Below are positions 1 to 7,235 of a stretch of 64,000 nucleotides of DNA, in pieces. Location of the stretch: the NCBI GenBank assembly GCA_045612665.1, contig JAZKZO010000037.1:1-64000 (forward strand), written 5' to 3'. This DNA is from RGIG2000 sp045612665. GTDB taxonomy: Bacteria; Bacillota; Clostridia; Oscillospirales; CAG-272. The notes under the pieces are model-generated. The model worked only from the letters and a program-made list of their open reading frames with translations. It was not told the origin of the DNA and made no database searches. The translations under genes and the position numbers were made by a program. Numbering within the stretch: the stretch's first letter is position 1; the number at the start of each line of letters is the position of its first letter.

Positions 1-1
1 C

Positions 2-109
2 TCAGCAGTTAAGAAGCTCTATGACGAATACTTTGGTAACCCAGGTAGCCACAAGGCTCATGAGGTTCTTCATACAAAGTATGTAAAGCGTGGACTTAAG
101 AACAACTAA
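2..109 (+). CDS. [FeFe]-hydrogenase, C-terminal end (5' partial)
   Basis: Open frame from the left edge to the TAA at 107-109, 35 residues. The end reads YFGNPGSHKAHEVLH followed by TKYVKR. This closely resembles the C-terminus of clostridial [FeFe]-hydrogenases, where a YFGKPG...AHEILH stretch closes the H-cluster domain and small-subunit region (recalled family knowledge, not searched). Such enzymes make or oxidise H2 in anaerobes. No H-cluster cysteine lies in the visible part, so monomeric or multi-subunit (HydA of a HydABC type) cannot be told. A strong terminator follows at once, so this is the last gene of its unit. Confidence 0.75.
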   Translation, partial: SAVKKLYDEYFGNPGSHKAHEVLHTKYVKRGLKNN

Positions 110-118
110 TAAAATAAA

Positions 119-152
119 GAGCTTGTGATTTTCACAAGCTCATTTTCTTGTT
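119..152 (+). terminator. Intrinsic terminator after hydrogenase
   Basis: Ten-bp perfect stem GAGCTTGTGA/TCACAAGCTC (119-128 and 132-141) with a 3-nt loop, followed by a T-rich run. Confidence 0.9.
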
Positions 153-204
153 TTATAGTACCCTTTGATTTTGTGAACATTTGATGAAAATTTTCAGGAA
201 AATA

Positions 205-234
205 TTTACAAGTAAATATCTTGTATGCTACAAT
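205..234 (+). promoter_or_regulatory. Sigma-A promoter for lipoprotein gene
   Basis: TTTACA (205-210), 18 bp, TACAAT (229-234), with an extended TG one base before the -10. It lies inside the longest possible reading frame (which would begin at 181), so it argues for the internal start at 259. Confidence 0.7.
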
Positions 235-258
235 AAAATTAGGAAAGGGGTTGATTTT

Positions 259-906
259 ATGAAAAAACTACTATCGTTATTACTTGCAATGCTAATTTGC
301 TTTGCCCTTATTGCTTGCGACACGCCTGAGGAATCGTCGAGTAGTTCGTCAAGCGAGGAGTTATCGAGCGAGTCGTTTGATAATGAAACGGTTGAGTATT
401 ATTTTCACAAGGGCTTCTTTGAAAGGGTTGACTCCGTGCCCGAAACCAAGATCGAGATAGTAAACAGTCTTGACGAATATTCGAGACTTACAGAAGGTCT
501 TAGCTTTAAGGAAGAGGGCTCATACGGCTCGTTAAAAGAGGGGCTTTTTGAAACTCATTATTTGCTGAAAATAACCATATATTCGAGCAAAAGGGGCGAA
601 ATTTTGGGATACCGTGATGCTCTTGTTTCAGAAAACGGCGAGCTTTATTTGACTCTTGATAACATTTTCTATTACAACGCAAAAACCATTGATTCTAACG
701 GAAACATCTTTTACGAGGTAATAACCGATGCGGAGAACAATCGCGAATCCGCGTTGCCTAATACCGAGGAAATGCCAATTCAAGGGTCGGATATTATAGC
801 ATTTTATGACTTTGTTCTGATTCCAAAATCTTCAATAGATACGGAAATAACCGATAGCACAAAAATGATTTTGCGCATCGTTACTATTCCTGTATGCATA
901 AACTAA
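259..906 (+). CDS. Lipoprotein with serine-rich linker, unknown function
   Basis: 215 residues. The N-terminus is a lipoprotein signal: KK, a hydrophobic stretch, then lipobox LIAC with Cys at about residue 20. A Ser/Glu-rich linker follows, as expected for a membrane-anchored protein on the outer face. The rest has no family I recognise. It contains YYF, Leu/Ile-rich beta-like stretches and a conserved-looking central part, but no catalytic motif is evident. Start chosen at 259 because AGGAAAGGGG lies 9 bases upstream and the signal peptide begins there; the frame is open upstream to 181 but includes the promoter. Monocistronic: own promoter and own terminator. The same Ser-linker architecture recurs in the lipoprotein at 5245. 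Confidence 0.75.
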   Translation: MKKLLSLLLAMLICFALIACDTPEESSSSSSSEELSSESFDNETVEYYFHKGFFERVDSVPETKIEIVNSLDEYSRLTEGLSFKEEGSYGSLKEGLFETHYLLKITIYSSKRGEILGYRDALVSENGELYLTLDNIFYYNAKTIDSNGNIFYEVITDAENNRESALPNTEEMPIQGSDIIAFYDFVLIPKSSIDTEITDSTKMILRIVTIPVCIN

Positions 907-911
907 TCAAC

Positions 912-938
912 AAAAAGACACTCACCGAGTGCCTTTTT
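912..938 (+). terminator. Intrinsic terminator after lipoprotein
   Basis: Stem CACTC/GAGTG extended by A-tract/T-tract pairing around an ACC loop, ending in TTTTT. Confidence 0.75.
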
Positions 939-943
939 GATTT

Positions 944-972
944 TGGAGACAGGGGACGGTTCCTTGTCTCCA
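944..972 (+). repeat. REP-like palindromic element
   Basis: Eight-bp perfect inverted repeat TGGAGACA (944-951) / TGTCTCCA (965-972) around a core GGGGACGGTTCCT. From memory, GGAGACAGGGGACGGTTC-type palindromes are spread through many bacterial genomes and associate with IS200-like Y1 (RAYT) transposases. No transposase gene is near, so this would be a solo element. Confidence 0.6.
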
Positions 973-1002
973 TTGTCTGAATCCTTGAAAGGAGTTGGCT
1001 TT

Positions 1003-1050
1003 ATGAAAAAAACTACTCTTGCTAAGGTGATAACGATTGTTAACGAATAA
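1003..1050 (+). pseudogene. Truncated leader-like ORF, 15 codons
   Basis: ATG preceded by GAAAGGAG at 8-10 bases, encoding MKKTTLAKVITIVNE then TAA. The start looks like the N-region and first hydrophobic residues of a signal or membrane segment, cut after a few residues. It directly follows the palindromic element at 944-972. Most simply a gene remnant; a functional leader peptide is less likely because no gene follows on this strand before the terminator at 1107. Confidence 0.4.
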
Positions 1051-1106
1051 AGGTAGACAAATAAAGGCTAGATGGTCGGTTCATTCTCTAAAACGGATAT
1101 TATAGC

Positions 1107-1139
1107 AAAAAGCGAACGGAATTTCCGTTCGCTTTTTTT
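1107..1139. terminator. Bidirectional terminator
   Basis: Stem AGCGAACGGA/TCCGTTCGCT with A-tract on the left and T-tract on the right, so it can stop transcription from both sides. It overlaps the end of the minus-strand reductase gene. Confidence 0.85.
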
Positions 1140-1857
1140 ATATTATCATTCCACCGTTTGCGCCGATAATTTGTCCTGTAATAAACGAGGAGCGCTCGTC
1201 AGCTAAAAAGAGAAGAATATTTGCAATTTCTTTAGGAGTGCCAAGTCGTCCAAGTGGTGTTTCGTTCTTAATTTCCTCGATTGCCTCGTCGGAAAGACAA
1301 GCATTCATCTCGGTGTCAATTGCTCCCGGTGCTACACAGTTAACTCTTATGCCCGACGGAGCAACCTCTTTTGCAAGAGCCTTTGTAAGACCAATAAGAC
1401 CTGCTTTAGATGCCGAATAATGAACCTCGCAGGAAGCACCAACCTGTCCCCACATAGAGGAAACGTTGATAATGCAACCGTCCTTTCGGTTAATCATTTG
1501 AGGCAAAACAGCCCTTGATGCGTAAAAAGCACTAGAAAGGTTGGTGTCAATCATTCTATGCCACATATCATCGCTAATATCGGTAAAGAGCGAGAATTCC
1601 GAAATTCCCACATTATTTATAAGAATATCAATGTGCCCAAGCTCCTCGCAAGCGCGCTTTATTGCGTCGCTCATTTCCTTACTGCTTGATGCATCAGCCT
1701 TGATGGCAAGCGCCCCCGTGCTTTTTGATAAGCAAAGAGCCTCGTTTTCTGATTTTAAATAGGTAAAAGCCACCTTGTAGCCCGCCTCTGCAAACGCTTT
1801 TACAGCGCAAGCACCGATTCCGCGACTTCCACCCGTTATAAATACAACCTTGTTCAT
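1138..1857 (-). CDS. SDR-family reductase, likely EF-P 5-aminopentanone reductase (YmfI type)
   Basis: 239 residues, normal length for classical short-chain dehydrogenases. Rossmann motif TGGSRGIG at 8-15, NNVG at 81-84, and the active site YSASK with Tyr147 and Lys151 after Ser134. The SSMWGQVGASCEVHY segment around residues 133-147 is what I remember for the Firmicutes YmfI group, which reduces 5-aminopentanone attached to translation factor EF-P. The generic alternative is a FabG-like 3-oxoacyl reductase. No efp or fatty acid gene lies nearby to decide. ATG start at 1857 with AAGAGGTT upstream. Own promoter at 1886-1914; ends in a bidirectional terminator. Single-gene unit, divergent from lacZ. 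Confidence 0.8.
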   Translation of the reverse strand: MNKVVFITGGSRGIGACAVKAFAEAGYKVAFTYLKSENEALCLSKSTGALAIKADASSSKEMSDAIKRACEELGHIDILINNVGISEFSLFTDISDDMWHRMIDTNLSSAFYASRAVLPQMINRKDGCIINVSSMWGQVGASCEVHYSASKAGLIGLTKALAKEVAPSGIRVNCVAPGAIDTEMNACLSDEAIEEIKNETPLGRLGTPKEIANILLFLADERSSFITGQIIGANGGMII

Positions 1858-1885
1858 AGTAACCTCTTAAATAGTTATTAAAATT

Positions 1886-1914
1886 ATTCTATCATATCGC
1901 GCTCAAAAAGTAAA
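1886..1914 (-). promoter_or_regulatory. Promoter for SDR gene
   Basis: On the minus strand TTTACT (1909-1914), 17 bp, TAGAAT (1886-1891), with extended TGA before the -10. Confidence 0.6.
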
Positions 1915-1920
1915 TATCTA

Positions 1921-1949
1921 TTGACTAAATTTTGTATTTATGGTAAAAT
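1921..1949 (+). promoter_or_regulatory. Promoter for beta-galactosidase
   Basis: TTGACT (1921-1926), 17 bp, TAAAAT (1944-1949), extended TGG before the -10. No obvious cre or repressor palindrome next to it. Confidence 0.75.
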
Positions 1950-1991
1950 TTAAGTGTACAAATATATATTTTTCACCGAGGAGAATCCTAT

Positions 1992-4817
1992 ATGAGATTT
2001 TACGAAAACCCTAAAAAAACCTATGAAAACCGCGAAAAGCCAAGAGCTTATTATATTCCAAAGGGAGAGGCAAAATACACTCTCTTAAACGGTGTTTGGA
2101 ATTTCGCATTTTTCGAGAATTCCGATTTTGCAACCGAGCCCAAAAAGTGGGATAAAATAGACGTTCCGTCCTGCTGGCAATTAAAGGGATATGAAAATCC
2201 TAACTATACAAACATTAACTATCCATTCCTTTGCGATATGCCATATGTGCCAAGCGTCAACCCAATGGGCGTATATGAGCGCGAATTTGAGGTGGAAAAT
2301 ACTGATTTTGACCAGTATATCGTTTTCGAGGGCGTTTCAAGCTGTGTTGTTCTTTACATAAACGGACAGTATGTTGGATTTTCACAGGGCACACACCTTC
2401 AAGCTGAATTCGACATTACTAAATTCGTTAAAAAGGGAAAGAACGTAATCCGTGCAAACGTTTATAAATGGTGCGCAGGAAGCTATCTTGAGGACCAGGA
2501 CTATTTCCGTTACAACGGAATTTTCCGTGACGTTTATCTCCTTTCCCGTCCAAAGGGACATATCAAGGATTTCGATATAAAGACTCTTTATAATAAGAAA
2601 ATCAATGTAAAGGCTGACCGATATGCTACCTTCAAGCTCTATGACGGAGACGCACTCCTTGCAACTCAAGAGGGCGAAAAGGTAAGCTTTACCGTTGAAA
2701 ATCCAAAGCTTTGGAACGCTGAAACACCTAATCTTTACACACTCGTTATCGAGTGCGCAGGCGAGGTTATCACTCAAAAGGTTGGTATTCGTAAAATTTC
2801 CGTTTCAAGCAAGAAGGAGCTTCTTATCAACGGTACTCCTGTTAAGCTTAAGGGCGTTAACCACCACGATTCAACTAAATTTAACGGTTGGACAATGACT
2901 GATGAGGAAAATTATAACGACTTAAAGCTCATGAAGAGCCTCAATATGAACTGCGTTAGAACCTCTCACTACCCACCTTGCCCAAAATTCGTTGAATATT
3001 GTGACGAGCTTGGTCTTTACGTGGTTCTTGAATGTGATAATGAAACTCACGGTATCCTTCGCCGTAAGGCAAACGTAGGCTATTCCTACGATATGGAAGA
3101 AAATGCTTGGCCTATGAACCATCCTGACTGGAAAAACGAGCATGTGAACCGTATGGAGCGTACATATATGCGCGATAGAAACCATTGCTCGATTATTATG
3201 TGGAGCGCAGGAAATGAGTGTGGCTTTGGTCCAAGCGGTATCGCTATGTGCGAATATATTCGTAAGCACGACAAGGAAAGACTCTTCCACGCGGAAAGCG
3301 CGACAGGACTTGGAATGCACGAATATACCGACGTGTTCTCAAAGATGTACCCAGAGCTTCACGACCTTAAAAAATGGCTTGATAATAAAGAGGTTGATAA
3401 TCCTATTTACCTCTGTGAATATTCACACGCAATGGGAAATGGCCCTGGAGACGTTTGGGAATATGTAGAGCTTACACACAAATATCCTCAATATATCGGT
3501 GGATGCGTTTGGGAATGGACCGACCACACCGTTGTTGTTGATGGCGTACAAAAGTACGGTGGAGATTTCGAGGGAGAGCTCACACACGACGGAAACTTCT
3601 GTTGCGACGGACTTGTTTTCGCCGATAGAAGCTTCAAGGCAGGAACTTATGAGGTTAAAAACGCATATCTTCCACTTCGCTTTGAATTTAAGAACGGCAA
3701 GCTCAAAATTACTAACCATTATGACTTCACAAATCTTTCCGAGCATACCGTATCTTACAAAATCAGAGTTGACGGCATAACCGTTGAGGAAAAGGAGCCT
3801 AATCTTAATATTGCTCCAAAGAAGAGCCAAACCGTTATAACCGATACAAATCCAACACAGTGCAAGCTTGGCGCAAGCATTGACGTTACACTTATCGACG
3901 CGGACGGAAACGAGCTTGGTACACTTTCTCAAATCATTCCTTGCAAGAAGATAGTAGAGGAAAAGGATAAGACACCTTTGGCACTTACCGAGGATGCACA
4001 TTACGTATATGCAAAGGGTAAGGGCTTCAGCTATCGCTTTAGCAAGCAGCTTGCAGGATTTGATAGCATCGAAATTGACGGTAAGGAGCATCTTGTAGCA
4101 CCTATGAAGGTTGGAATGCTCAGCGCGATTATTGATAACCATAGAGGACTTATCCCGCTTTGGACAAATCAAAACGTGTGGCAGGGTGAAAACCTCGATA
4201 CGACCTTTACAAACGTAAGAAGCGTTACCGTTAAAGATAACACAATCGTTGCAGAATGCGCATACGGTGGCGTTTCAAGACTTCCTGTATTCATTTATAA
4301 GCTTAAAGCAAGCGTATTTGCAAACGGTAGAGTAGCGTTCGAGCTTACAGGCGACGTAAGAAAAGATGCAATTTGGCTTCCAAGACTCGGATTTGAGTTT
4401 GCCCTTGACAAGAAATACCAAGAATTCAAGTATTTCGGTGAAGGACCACTCGAAAGCTATGTTGATATGCATCACCACGCAAGACAGGATTATTTCGCAA
4501 GTGATGTTGACACCGAATACGTTCCGTACGTAATGCCACAGGACCACGGCTATCATAGCAAGACCGTTGAGGCTGAAATCGGTGCAATTAGATTTGTTGG
4601 CAAGGATACCTTTAACTTGAATGTTTCAAAGTATTCACCTATGCAGCTTTGGAGAGCAAAGCATACCGACGAAATCGGAGATTCCTATGCAACACACGTA
4701 AGAATCGACTATAAATTTAGTGGGATTGGCTCGGGCTCGTGTGGACCTTGGACAAATCCAAAATATCGCTTCGACGATAAAAAGGTTAAATTTGCATTCG
4801 ATATGGAAATCATCTAA
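1992..4817 (+). CDS. lacZ: Beta-galactosidase, glycoside hydrolase family 2 (LacZ type)
   Basis: 941 residues, somewhat shorter than E. coli LacZ (about 1023) but with the full GH2 layout: jelly-roll N-domain, immunoglobulin-like domains, TIM barrel from about residue 275, and a C-terminal beta-sandwich (small-chain type). Hydrolyses terminal beta-1,4-galactosides such as lactose or N-acetyllactosamine. Substrate segment GVNHHD, acid/base Glu409 in SAGNECGFG, nucleophile Glu476 in LCEYSHAMGN. No signal peptide, so cytoplasmic; sugar must be imported. Start at 1992 with GAGGAG 9 bases upstream. Own promoter (1921-1949) and terminator; no lac permease or regulator adjacent. Several long reading frames on the other strand are coding shadows. 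Confidence 0.95.
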   Translation: MRFYENPKKTYENREKPRAYYIPKGEAKYTLLNGVWNFAFFENSDFATEPKKWDKIDVPSCWQLKGYENPNYTNINYPFLCDMPYVPSVNPMGVYEREFEVENTDFDQYIVFEGVSSCVVLYINGQYVGFSQGTHLQAEFDITKFVKKGKNVIRANVYKWCAGSYLEDQDYFRYNGIFRDVYLLSRPKGHIKDFDIKTLYNKKINVKADRYATFKLYDGDALLATQEGEKVSFTVENPKLWNAETPNLYTLVIECAGEVITQKVGIRKISVSSKKELLINGTPVKLKGVNHHDSTKFNGWTMTDEENYNDLKLMKSLNMNCVRTSHYPPCPKFVEYCDELGLYVVLECDNETHGILRRKANVGYSYDMEENAWPMNHPDWKNEHVNRMERTYMRDRNHCSIIMWSAGNECGFGPSGIAMCEYIRKHDKERLFHAESATGLGMHEYTDVFSKMYPELHDLKKWLDNKEVDNPIYLCEYSHAMGNGPGDVWEYVELTHKYPQYIGGCVWEWTDHTVVVDGVQKYGGDFEGELTHDGNFCCDGLVFADRSFKAGTYEVKNAYLPLRFEFKNGKLKITNHYDFTNLSEHTVSYKIRVDGITVEEKEPNLNIAPKKSQTVITDTNPTQCKLGASIDVTLIDADGNELGTLSQIIPCKKIVEEKDKTPLALTEDAHYVYAKGKGFSYRFSKQLAGFDSIEIDGKEHLVAPMKVGMLSAIIDNHRGLIPLWTNQNVWQGENLDTTFTNVRSVTVKDNTIVAECAYGGVSRLPVFIYKLKASVFANGRVAFELTGDVRKDAIWLPRLGFEFALDKKYQEFKYFGEGPLESYVDMHHHARQDYFASDVDTEYVPYVMPQDHGYHSKTVEAEIGAIRFVGKDTFNLNVSKYSPMQLWRAKHTDEIGDSYATHVRIDYKFSGIGSGSCGPWTNPKYRFDDKKVKFAFDMEII

Positions 4818-4822
4818 AAATC

Positions 4823-4853
4823 AAAAAAGAGCCTTGAATAAAGGCTCTTTTTA
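4823..4853. terminator. Terminator after lacZ
   Basis: Stem GAGCCTT/AAGGCTC (4829-4835, 4841-4847) flanked by A and T tracts, so usable in both directions. Confidence 0.85.
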
Positions 4854-4862
4854 CTTTTTGTG

Positions 4863-4890
4863 AATTTTAGAATTTAAAAATTCTAAAATT
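4863..4890. repeat. AT-rich palindromic repeat, copy 1
   Basis: Perfect 13-bp arms AATTTTAGAATTT (4863-4875) and AAATTCTAAAATT (4878-4890) with a 2-nt loop. It overlaps the stop codon of the minus-strand XRE gene. Related copies occur at 22382, 31544 and 50402, each at a gene 3' end. Confidence 0.7.
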
Positions 4891-5125
4891 ATTTTAATCT
4901 TGACTCGATTTCCTTTACAATGTCGCTCATGTTGATTTGCAGGGCATTGCTTATTCGGTATAAGGTTTCCAAGGTTGGCTTTCTTTCGCCTCTTTCAATA
5001 GCGCTTAAATGTGTTCTCCCAATATCCGAAAGCCCACTCAAAACCTCTTGTGAAATTTTTTTCTTTTTTCTAAAGTAGGCAATAGCCTCTCCTACAATTA
5101 TAGGATCTAGATACATATCTGACAT
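4889..5125 (-). CDS. Small XRE-family transcriptional regulator
   Basis: 78 residues consisting almost only of a Cro/cI-type helix-turn-helix: ISQEVLSGLSDIGRTHLSAIE is the HTH region (about residues 24-44), then ERGERKPTLETLYRIS as usual for the family. No ligand-binding domain. I chose ATG 5125 because AGAGGTGA sits just upstream; the frame is open further to 5197 but would run through the promoter region of the divergent gene. It faces a DUF5067 lipoprotein, with a perfect AACACA-TT-TGTGTT palindrome between -35 and -10 of that gene. Autoregulation and control of the neighbour are inferred. Confidence 0.85.
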   Translation of the reverse strand: MSDMYLDPIIVGEAIAYFRKKKKISQEVLSGLSDIGRTHLSAIERGERKPTLETLYRISNALQINMSDIVKEIESRLK

Positions 5126-5182
5126 AAAATCACCTCTTATGTCTAGATTACAACTTTTTTTAGATAAAAATGAATACATATG

Positions 5183-5211
5183 TTGACAAACGAACACATT
5201 TGTGTTATAAT
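5183..5211 (+). promoter_or_regulatory. Consensus promoter with candidate operator
   Basis: TTGACA (5183-5188), 17 bp, TATAAT (5206-5211), perfect consensus with TGT extension. The spacer contains the 14-bp palindrome AACACATTTGTGTT (5193-5206), and a second palindrome ACATATGT lies just upstream (5175-5182). A strong promoter with an operator in its spacer suggests repression by the divergent XRE protein. Confidence 0.7.
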
Positions 5212-5244
5212 TTTTTTACTACATATAAGGAGAGGTAAACTTTT

Positions 5245-5742
5245 ATGAAAAAAATACTCGCATTTTTAATTATTTTGTCCTTTTTGATGCTTTCATTTGC
5301 ATCCTGCGATTTTTCTGATACTGACAGTAGCTCAAGCTCAAGTCAAAGCAGCTCAAGCTCTAAGAAGGAAGAAACTAAATCCAATTTGGGAGATTATAAC
5401 GTTGTAATTGATAGCTTCAGAATGGCAGAGGACTATCAAGGGGAAGATGTTATAATTGTAAAATATCTTTTCACTAACAACAGCGATGAATCTGATTCGT
5501 TTATGTTGGCTGTAGATGAGATTGCTTATCAGGATGGAGTAGAGCTTCAAGAATGTTATTTTGTTGATGACAGCGCAAATTATTCCATTGATAATCAAAG
5601 TAAGAAAATTAGACCTGGAGTTACTTTGAGTGTAGAAGTTGCATATGAGTTGGCTGATACAACAACAGATGTCGAAATTGAAGTAGAGGAGATATTCAGC
5701 TTCAAGGAAAGAAAGATTACAAAAACCTTTTCAATTGATTAA
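5245..5742 (+). CDS. DUF5067-type lipoprotein
   Basis: 165 residues. Lipoprotein signal with lipobox FASC (Cys about residue 21), then a Ser/Gln-rich linker, then a single domain starting near LGDYNVVIDS. The pattern VIIVKYLFTNNSDESDSF, followed by a YQDGVEL element and a C-terminal IEVEE stretch, fits my memory of DUF5067, an immunoglobulin-like secreted domain of unknown role in Firmicutes. Anchored outside the cell. AGGAGAGG upstream of ATG 5245. Driven by a near-perfect promoter with an internal palindrome and placed opposite a small XRE regulator, so it is probably conditionally expressed at a high level. Monocistronic. Confidence 0.8.
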   Translation: MKKILAFLIILSFLMLSFASCDFSDTDSSSSSSQSSSSSKKEETKSNLGDYNVVIDSFRMAEDYQGEDVIIVKYLFTNNSDESDSFMLAVDEIAYQDGVELQECYFVDDSANYSIDNQSKKIRPGVTLSVEVAYELADTTTDVEIEVEEIFSFKERKITKTFSID

Positions 5743-5746
5743 AAAT

Positions 5747-5775
5747 AAAAAATCGGGCGAAAGCCCGATTTTTTG
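5747..5775. terminator. Bidirectional terminator
   Basis: AAAATCGGGC / GCCCGATTTT stem with GAAA tetraloop between the convergent lipoprotein and ECF genes; A- and T-tracts on both sides. Confidence 0.9.
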
Positions 5776-5784
5776 CATAGAAAA

Positions 5785-6306
5785 TTATTTTAATGACGAA
5801 ATATATCTCATTGCACTCTTGTTGGCAAATAAAATATTTACAACGACGTATGAAACGACAAGTGCAATTCCACCCTGTATAGCGTTAAACAAAATGTTTA
5901 CAACGGCAGCGGCAAATCCGTACAAAATCCATTCGAAAACAAGATATCCCAAAATCATTATAAGCTCGGCTACGATAGCACCGATAGCGATGCTTATAAA
6001 ACGGTTCGAAAATTTGCTAAAGCCCTTGTAAATAAAGCAACAGGCGATAGCCATAGATGATTTTATAACCAATGTTGCAGGGGCGTATATTGCATATCCG
6101 AGCATAAGGTCGGCAAGAGCAGAGCCAACGCCTGCACAAATTGCACCGATAGGACCAAGCACGAGGCTGGCAATCAATATAAAGGCATCACCTAAATTCA
6201 CGTATCCGATAGCAGGCATAGGTATTGCTATAAAATACGTAGCGACAAAAATCAGTGCAGTAAAAAGTGCTGATAGAGAAATTTTTTGAATAGTCTTATT
6301 TTTCAA
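5785..6306 (-). CDS. ECF transporter S-component (vitamin uptake), substrate unknown
   Basis: 173 residues, about six hydrophobic segments, typical size for the substrate-binding membrane subunit of energy-coupling factor transporters. ALFTALIFVATYF at the N-terminus, and NLGDAFILIASLVLGP with GVGSALADL, are hallmark patterns of the PF07155/PF12822 S-component group. Membrane protein that would share the EcfA/EcfT module encoded elsewhere; none is in the window. The start is best placed at TTG 6306: GAGGTGAT precedes it by about 6 bases, while an upstream GTG (6315) overlaps that Shine-Dalgarno. Vitamin or precursor specificity (hydroxymethylpyrimidine, riboflavin or other) cannot be read; no riboswitch in the leader. 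Confidence 0.85.
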   Translation of the reverse strand: MKNKTIQKISLSALFTALIFVATYFIAIPMPAIGYVNLGDAFILIASLVLGPIGAICAGVGSALADLMLGYAIYAPATLVIKSSMAIACCFIYKGFSKFSNRFISIAIGAIVAELIMILGYLVFEWILYGFAAAVVNILFNAIQGGIALVVSYVVVNILFANKSAMRYISSLK

Positions 6307-6337
6307 GCTGATCACCTCAATTTTTATATGATATCAT

Positions 6338-6366
6338 ATTATAGCACGCGACTATGGATAATGCAA
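6338..6366 (-). promoter_or_regulatory. Promoter for ECF S-component, with palindrome
   Basis: Minus strand TTGCAT (6361-6366), 17 bp, TATAAT (6338-6343), TGC extension. A 14-bp perfect palindrome ATATGATATCATAT (6326-6339) begins at the -10 and covers the start-site region. Confidence 0.7.
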
Positions 6367-6387
6367 TAGGATTTTAAATAAAATCGC

Positions 6388-6416
6388 TTGAATATAGATA
6401 AAATATATGGTAAAAT
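6388..6416 (+). promoter_or_regulatory. Promoter for YugP-like gene
   Basis: TTGAAT (6388-6393), 17 bp, TAAAAT (6411-6416), extended TGG. Confidence 0.7.
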
Positions 6417-6434
6417 TAATTTAGAGGTGATACA

Positions 6435-7151
6435 ATGTTTTTCTATATTGATTGGATGTATGTGGTTTTGGTTTTGCCGGCGGTTATTTTGTCAATTTTG
6501 GCAAGCGCACGCGTCAATTCTACGTTCAAAAAATATTCAAGTGTGCATAATAGAGCAGGACTTACAGGCGCTGAGGTTGCAAGAAGAATTTTATACGAAA
6601 ACGGTCTTTACGATGTTAAAATCGAGAAAACCCACGGACATCTAACCGACCATTACGACCCTCGCACAAACACCGTAAGACTCTCTGAAAGCACCTATGA
6701 TAGCACGTCAAGCTCAGCGATAGGAGTATGCGCTCACGAGGTCGGACACGCAATTCAGCACGCAAAGGGATATATCCCTCTAAAGATTAGAAATGCCATA
6801 GTTCCGGCTACGAATATCGGTGCAAAATTGTCCATTCCACTTATCCTTATAGGTATCCTTTTATCGACACTGGGTGAGGCTTTTGCGTGGATTGCGTACG
6901 CAGGAGTGGCTTGCTTTTCCCTTTGCCTTGTTTTTCAGCTTTTGACACTTCCAACCGAGTTTAATGCGAGTAGAAGGGCTCTAAAATCAATATCCGAGGG
7001 CGGATATTTGACAAGGGAAGAAACTGTTGGAGCTAAAAGAGTTTTAAGTGCCGCAGCTATGACCTATGTGGCAGCCCTTGCCGTAACCTTTGCACAGTTT
7101 TTGAGGCTTCTTTTGATTGTCGCTAGAATAAGCGGAAACCGTCGCAGATAA
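6435..7151 (+). CDS. yugP: Membrane zinc metallopeptidase, YugP family
   Basis: 238 residues. One N-terminal membrane segment (about 6-25), zinc motif HEVGH at 101-105 in a helix after AIGVCA, then two to three membrane segments (about 128-168 and 205-230). This is the PF04298 layout found in most Firmicutes, where the function is not settled; a role in membrane protein turnover is assumed. LTGAEVARRIL near residue 43 is another conserved family stretch. ATG 6435 with TAGAGGTGA upstream, own promoter. No terminator is evident before rplU, which however has a strong promoter of its own. Confidence 0.85.
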   Translation: MFFYIDWMYVVLVLPAVILSILASARVNSTFKKYSSVHNRAGLTGAEVARRILYENGLYDVKIEKTHGHLTDHYDPRTNTVRLSESTYDSTSSSAIGVCAHEVGHAIQHAKGYIPLKIRNAIVPATNIGAKLSIPLILIGILLSTLGEAFAWIAYAGVACFSLCLVFQLLTLPTEFNASRRALKSISEGGYLTREETVGAKRVLSAAAMTYVAALAVTFAQFLRLLLIVARISGNRRR

Positions 7152-7201
7152 CGCGCTATTATTTATATATAACAAATTTTTACAAAAAAATAAAAAAACT
7201 A

Positions 7202-7230
7202 TTGACAAGCACTTTTCTTTGTGATAAAAT
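7202..7230 (+). promoter_or_regulatory. Promoter of rplU-prp-rpmA
   Basis: TTGACA (7202-7207), 17 bp, TAAAAT (7225-7230), TGA extension: a strong promoter as expected for ribosomal protein genes. Confidence 0.85.
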
Positions 7231-7235
7231 TTAAG

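Noticed and set aside
3423..4172. 249-codon reading frame on the minus strand inside lacZ
   Set aside because: It lies fully opposite a clear GH2 gene, has a Cys/Leu-rich composition typical of shadow frames and no ribosome-binding site or family resemblance. Similar antisense frames (e.g. 34136-34882, 9343-9795, 10569-11135) were rejected for the same reason.
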